A stretch of 64,000 nucleotides of DNA from Pholiota molesta (taxonomy: Eukaryota > Basidiomycota > Agaricomycetes > Agaricales > Strophariaceae), in assembly GCA_014925825.1 (NCBI GenBank), contig JACGCK010000012.1, forward strand, positions 620,001 through 684,000. Reading direction: 5' to 3'. The notes beneath the pieces are model-generated. The model was not told the origin of the DNA and did not search any database. It saw only the letters and a program-made list of their open reading frames with translations. The stretch's first letter is position 1; every line of letters starts with the position of its first letter. Below are positions 61,800-64,000 of this stretch, piece by piece. The position numbers and the translations under genes were made by a program.

Positions 61800-62924
61800 A
61801 TGGAACCTGATAGATATACCACTAGAAACTTTGGGTCCATGGCAGCATTCGTTCGCAATGGAAAGAAGGTGCGTGGGTGTCCTAAGCCGAAGTCCAACCG
61901 TCCACTGAACCATTCGTTGCAGATTGTCGCTATAGGTAGAAATTATGCGGCCCACGCGAAGGAATTGAATAACGCCGTTCCGAAGGAGCCATTTTTCTTC
62001 CTCAAACCTACCTCGAGTTATCTGCCTTCTGGTGGCAAGCTCGAAATCCCTCAAGGAATTGTGGCACATCATGAAGGTATGTACTGAGAACTCTTGTTCT
62101 TGCAATTGAATCGTTTTTAACGGACTTGTTGTACCAGTTGAACTGGGTGTTGTGATCGGAAAGGGAGGACGGGATATTCCACAAGCCAAAGCCGAATCCC
62201 ATATCGCGGGATACAGTACGTCTCCTCTCCATTTTCTCGCCTCCTCCATTTTTCACACCGCCCTTCTAATCGCTCCTTCAAACATTACACCTCTCTATTG
62301 TCAATGTGACTTGTGTCTCTTCACATCTTGGTCAACTAGCCTTGGCGGTCGATATGACAGCTCGCAATCTGCAAGACAAAGTCCGCAAGGCAGGCCTGCC
62401 TTGGTCCGCGGCCAAAGGCTTCGATACATTCACTCCTATTGGGTAAGTACTGTCTTGGCGAGCTTTCGAATACATTCATATCTCATCATCTATCACAGTT
62501 CCTTCATTGCGAAAGAAGCTGTGAAAGACGCCCAAGATCTGAGGCTGACTCTCAAGGTGCATTTCGGAGCGTCGAAAAGTCTGTCGTTCTCTTAATAGTA
62601 AGGTGTAGATCAATGGGGTGTCAAAGCAAGATGGCACCACCGCCGACATGATTTTCCCCATACCTCGCCTCATTGAACATGTCTCGTCAATTATGACACT
62701 GGAGGTGAATTTCTATCTTCTTGGCAATATACGCGCTCACAACTCAAATTGAATAGGAAGGTGACGTGATCTTAACTGGAACTCCTTCCGGTGTTGGACC
62801 AGTCGTTCCAGGAGATAAGGTCGAGTGTCAGCTTGCTCGTAACTCACCTAGCGGAGAAGAGCTGCTTTCACTCAAGTTTGAGGCGACACAAAGGGAGGGA
62901 GGATACCGTTTTCAGGAAGATTGA
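61800..62924 (+). CDS. FAHD1: Fumarylacetoacetate hydrolase-family protein, FAHD1-like
   Basis: Metal-dependent C-C hydrolase/decarboxylase. FAHD1 acts on acylpyruvates and oxaloacetate in mitochondria. Seven exons (61800-61868, 61923-62076, 62138-62215, 62340-62442, 62499-62556, 62609-62704, 62757-62924) encode 241 residues in phase. Visible are [24 protein letters not shown], the metal-binding pair in [25 protein letters not shown] with the third metal ligand Asp, FDTFTPIG, and the C-terminal [15 protein letters not shown]. The length and motif order match the FAHD1 subgroup rather than full fumarylacetoacetase, which is about 420 residues. The frame is intact. Confidence 0.93.
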
Positions 62925-63127
62925 TCTAGGGACGGATGATAGTGAGTAGTCAATGTATCCTCCTAATATCCTCTTTCCGAGGTGATACCGCCCTTAGGTT
63001 TATGGTACTGGAAGAAACATCAGCACTATTAATTCCTAACATCAATATAAAAATGTATTCAGCAAAAGATTATTACAACTAAAGTCACAAAATGAGAAAT
63101 AAAAGACAAATCTAACTAGTCAAATGT

Positions 63128-64000
63128 TCATTTTGGATTCCCTAATTTCCCTTTGATAGCGGCTGATGCTGAAGTTGACGAACTCGAAGCAGTACTCGAT
63201 GACGTAGCCTTAATGCCGCTGCCAGCTTCTTCCACCTTCGCGCTACCTGCTGGCGCCTCTCCACCACCAGCGTCAGGGAAGACGCCGAACTCGCTTCCCG
63301 AAGCAAACGTCCAGCTGCCGGATGTAGTTGGGGTTGATTCTCCATCTTCTGCACTTTGGAAGTCACCAAAGTCGCCAAACGACTCGAAAGACGAGTCTTC
63401 ATCCGAGAATGAGGAACTGAAGGCGAAGCCATCCCCGGTTCCTCCTGCCGAATCGGAAAAGGGTCCAAAACCATCCTGAAAGAAGGCGATCATAAGTTAT
63501 CGATAGATTGAAGGGCAATGGATAATTTGAGTATAACTCACGTCATCATGTGGACTGAAAGGATCCTCTGCCATTGCGAGAGCTGTCGCACTTGAAGGAT
63601 CGAATGCATCCTGGATTGGTTGTTAAGATCTCGCATATGACACGGCTGATAGCGCGGATTCTATTGACTTACGTCGAAGACACTGTTCCCTAAAGGTCTT
63701 CGCTCGCCAAAAGCTCTTGGTGGAATTGGATTCATGCCAAACGTGGATTGTGTAAGCCAGCCTTCCTCTTCATCATCCTCGTCGGATGAGCCGAAGTGAT
63801 CTGAGGATCCCATTTCTTGTGCTAGATAACGCGCGAACTGTGAAGCGAAATGTCAAACCCGGATTTTGGCACCTAAAAGACATTATAGGAAAGACATACA
63901 TGTGGTGCTCGGCTTGACGAGATGTTATCGTCGTCATCGTCATCATCCATAGGTGCAGGTCCGAAGTCAGCAGTCTGAGTCACAGACGAAGGTTCAACGC
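63128..64000 (-). CDS. C-terminal part of a SAPS-family (Sit4/PP6-associated) protein, cut by the window end
   Basis: Four visible exons (64000-63900 partial, 63837-63673, 63610-63542, 63475-63128). The sequence reads MDDDDDDNISSSRAPH, FARYLAQEMGSSDHFGSSDED, RRPLGNSVFDDAFDP, GFGPFSDS, then a Ser/Asp/Gly/Phe-rich tail ending KLGNPK. The FARYLAQEM...SSDHFG block and the acidic Ser/Phe tail recall the C-terminus of fungal SAP185/SAP190-type regulatory subunits of the Sit4 phosphatase. The defining SAPS domain would lie beyond the window, so the call is tentative. Splice phases are consistent. Confidence 0.6.

Noticed and set aside
1..64000. CRISPR array, operon or bacterial-type island
   Set aside because: The repeats at 48.5-49.1 kb are palindromic units in a foldback, not spacer-separated identical repeats, and all genes are intron-bearing eukaryotic genes.

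Overview
The window reads as nuclear DNA of a filamentous basidiomycete, most likely an Agaricomycete (mushroom-forming fungus). Genes are broken by many short GT-AG introns of about 45-65 nt. The protein set (Zn2Cys6 regulator, secreted Ser/Thr-rich wall protein, single-pass Ser/Thr-rich membrane proteins, P4-ATPase, FAN1, ILV2) fits that group, and one tRNA-Pro carries an intron. Most gene models below were rebuilt by hand by following splice sites and codon phase. Fifteen protein-coding genes are well supported, two small ones are tentative, and two further stretches look like gene relics.

Layout. 1-8.3 kb: gene-poor, with a few short repeats. 8.4-12 kb: Zn2Cys6 transcription factor (+). 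12.6-13.0 kb: relic of a membrane-protein family (-). 13.6-14.5 kb: secreted, probably GPI-anchored protein (+). 16.5-17.9 kb: disordered conserved protein with broken frame (+). 20.2-23.1 kb: PWWP-like nuclear protein with broken frame (+). 23.5-25.8 kb: Golgi-type apyrase (+). 26-27.3 kb: two small ORFs (+). 27.7-32.6 kb: P4-ATPase flippase (-). 33.3-37.0 kb: FAN1 nuclease (-). 37.4-39.2 and 42.4-44.1 kb: two related single-pass membrane proteins (-) flanking a NEDD1-type WD40 protein (+, 39.7-42.0). 44.9-47.7 kb: multi-span membrane RING ligase of the Asi1/Asi3 kind (-). 48.2-53 kb: accessory tract with a 1.28 kb foldback element, a GC-rich repetitive island and AT-rich repeats. 53-55.8 kb: ILV2 acetolactate synthase (+) with a possible divergent small membrane protein. 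56.5 kb: tRNA-Pro(AGG). 56.6-61.8 kb: mostly non-coding, with one small membrane protein (-). 61.8-62.9 kb: FAHD1-type hydrolase (+). 63.1 kb to the end: 3' end of a SAPS-type protein (-).

Two results stand out. First, the foldback element at 48187-49463 has inverted arms of about 360 bp and an inner array of small palindromes that is itself inverted about the centre, flanked by ATG/ATG. Second, otherwise healthy genes break frame by one base at nine places. Seven of these lie at or beside a short homopolymer or GC-rich run, and eight fit the loss of one base. This looks more like consensus error in the assembly than gene death. The genes do not form one pathway: they are housekeeping functions (branched-chain amino acid synthesis, lipid asymmetry, DNA crosslink repair, microtubule nucleation, protein quality control) next to a repeat-rich accessory tract.
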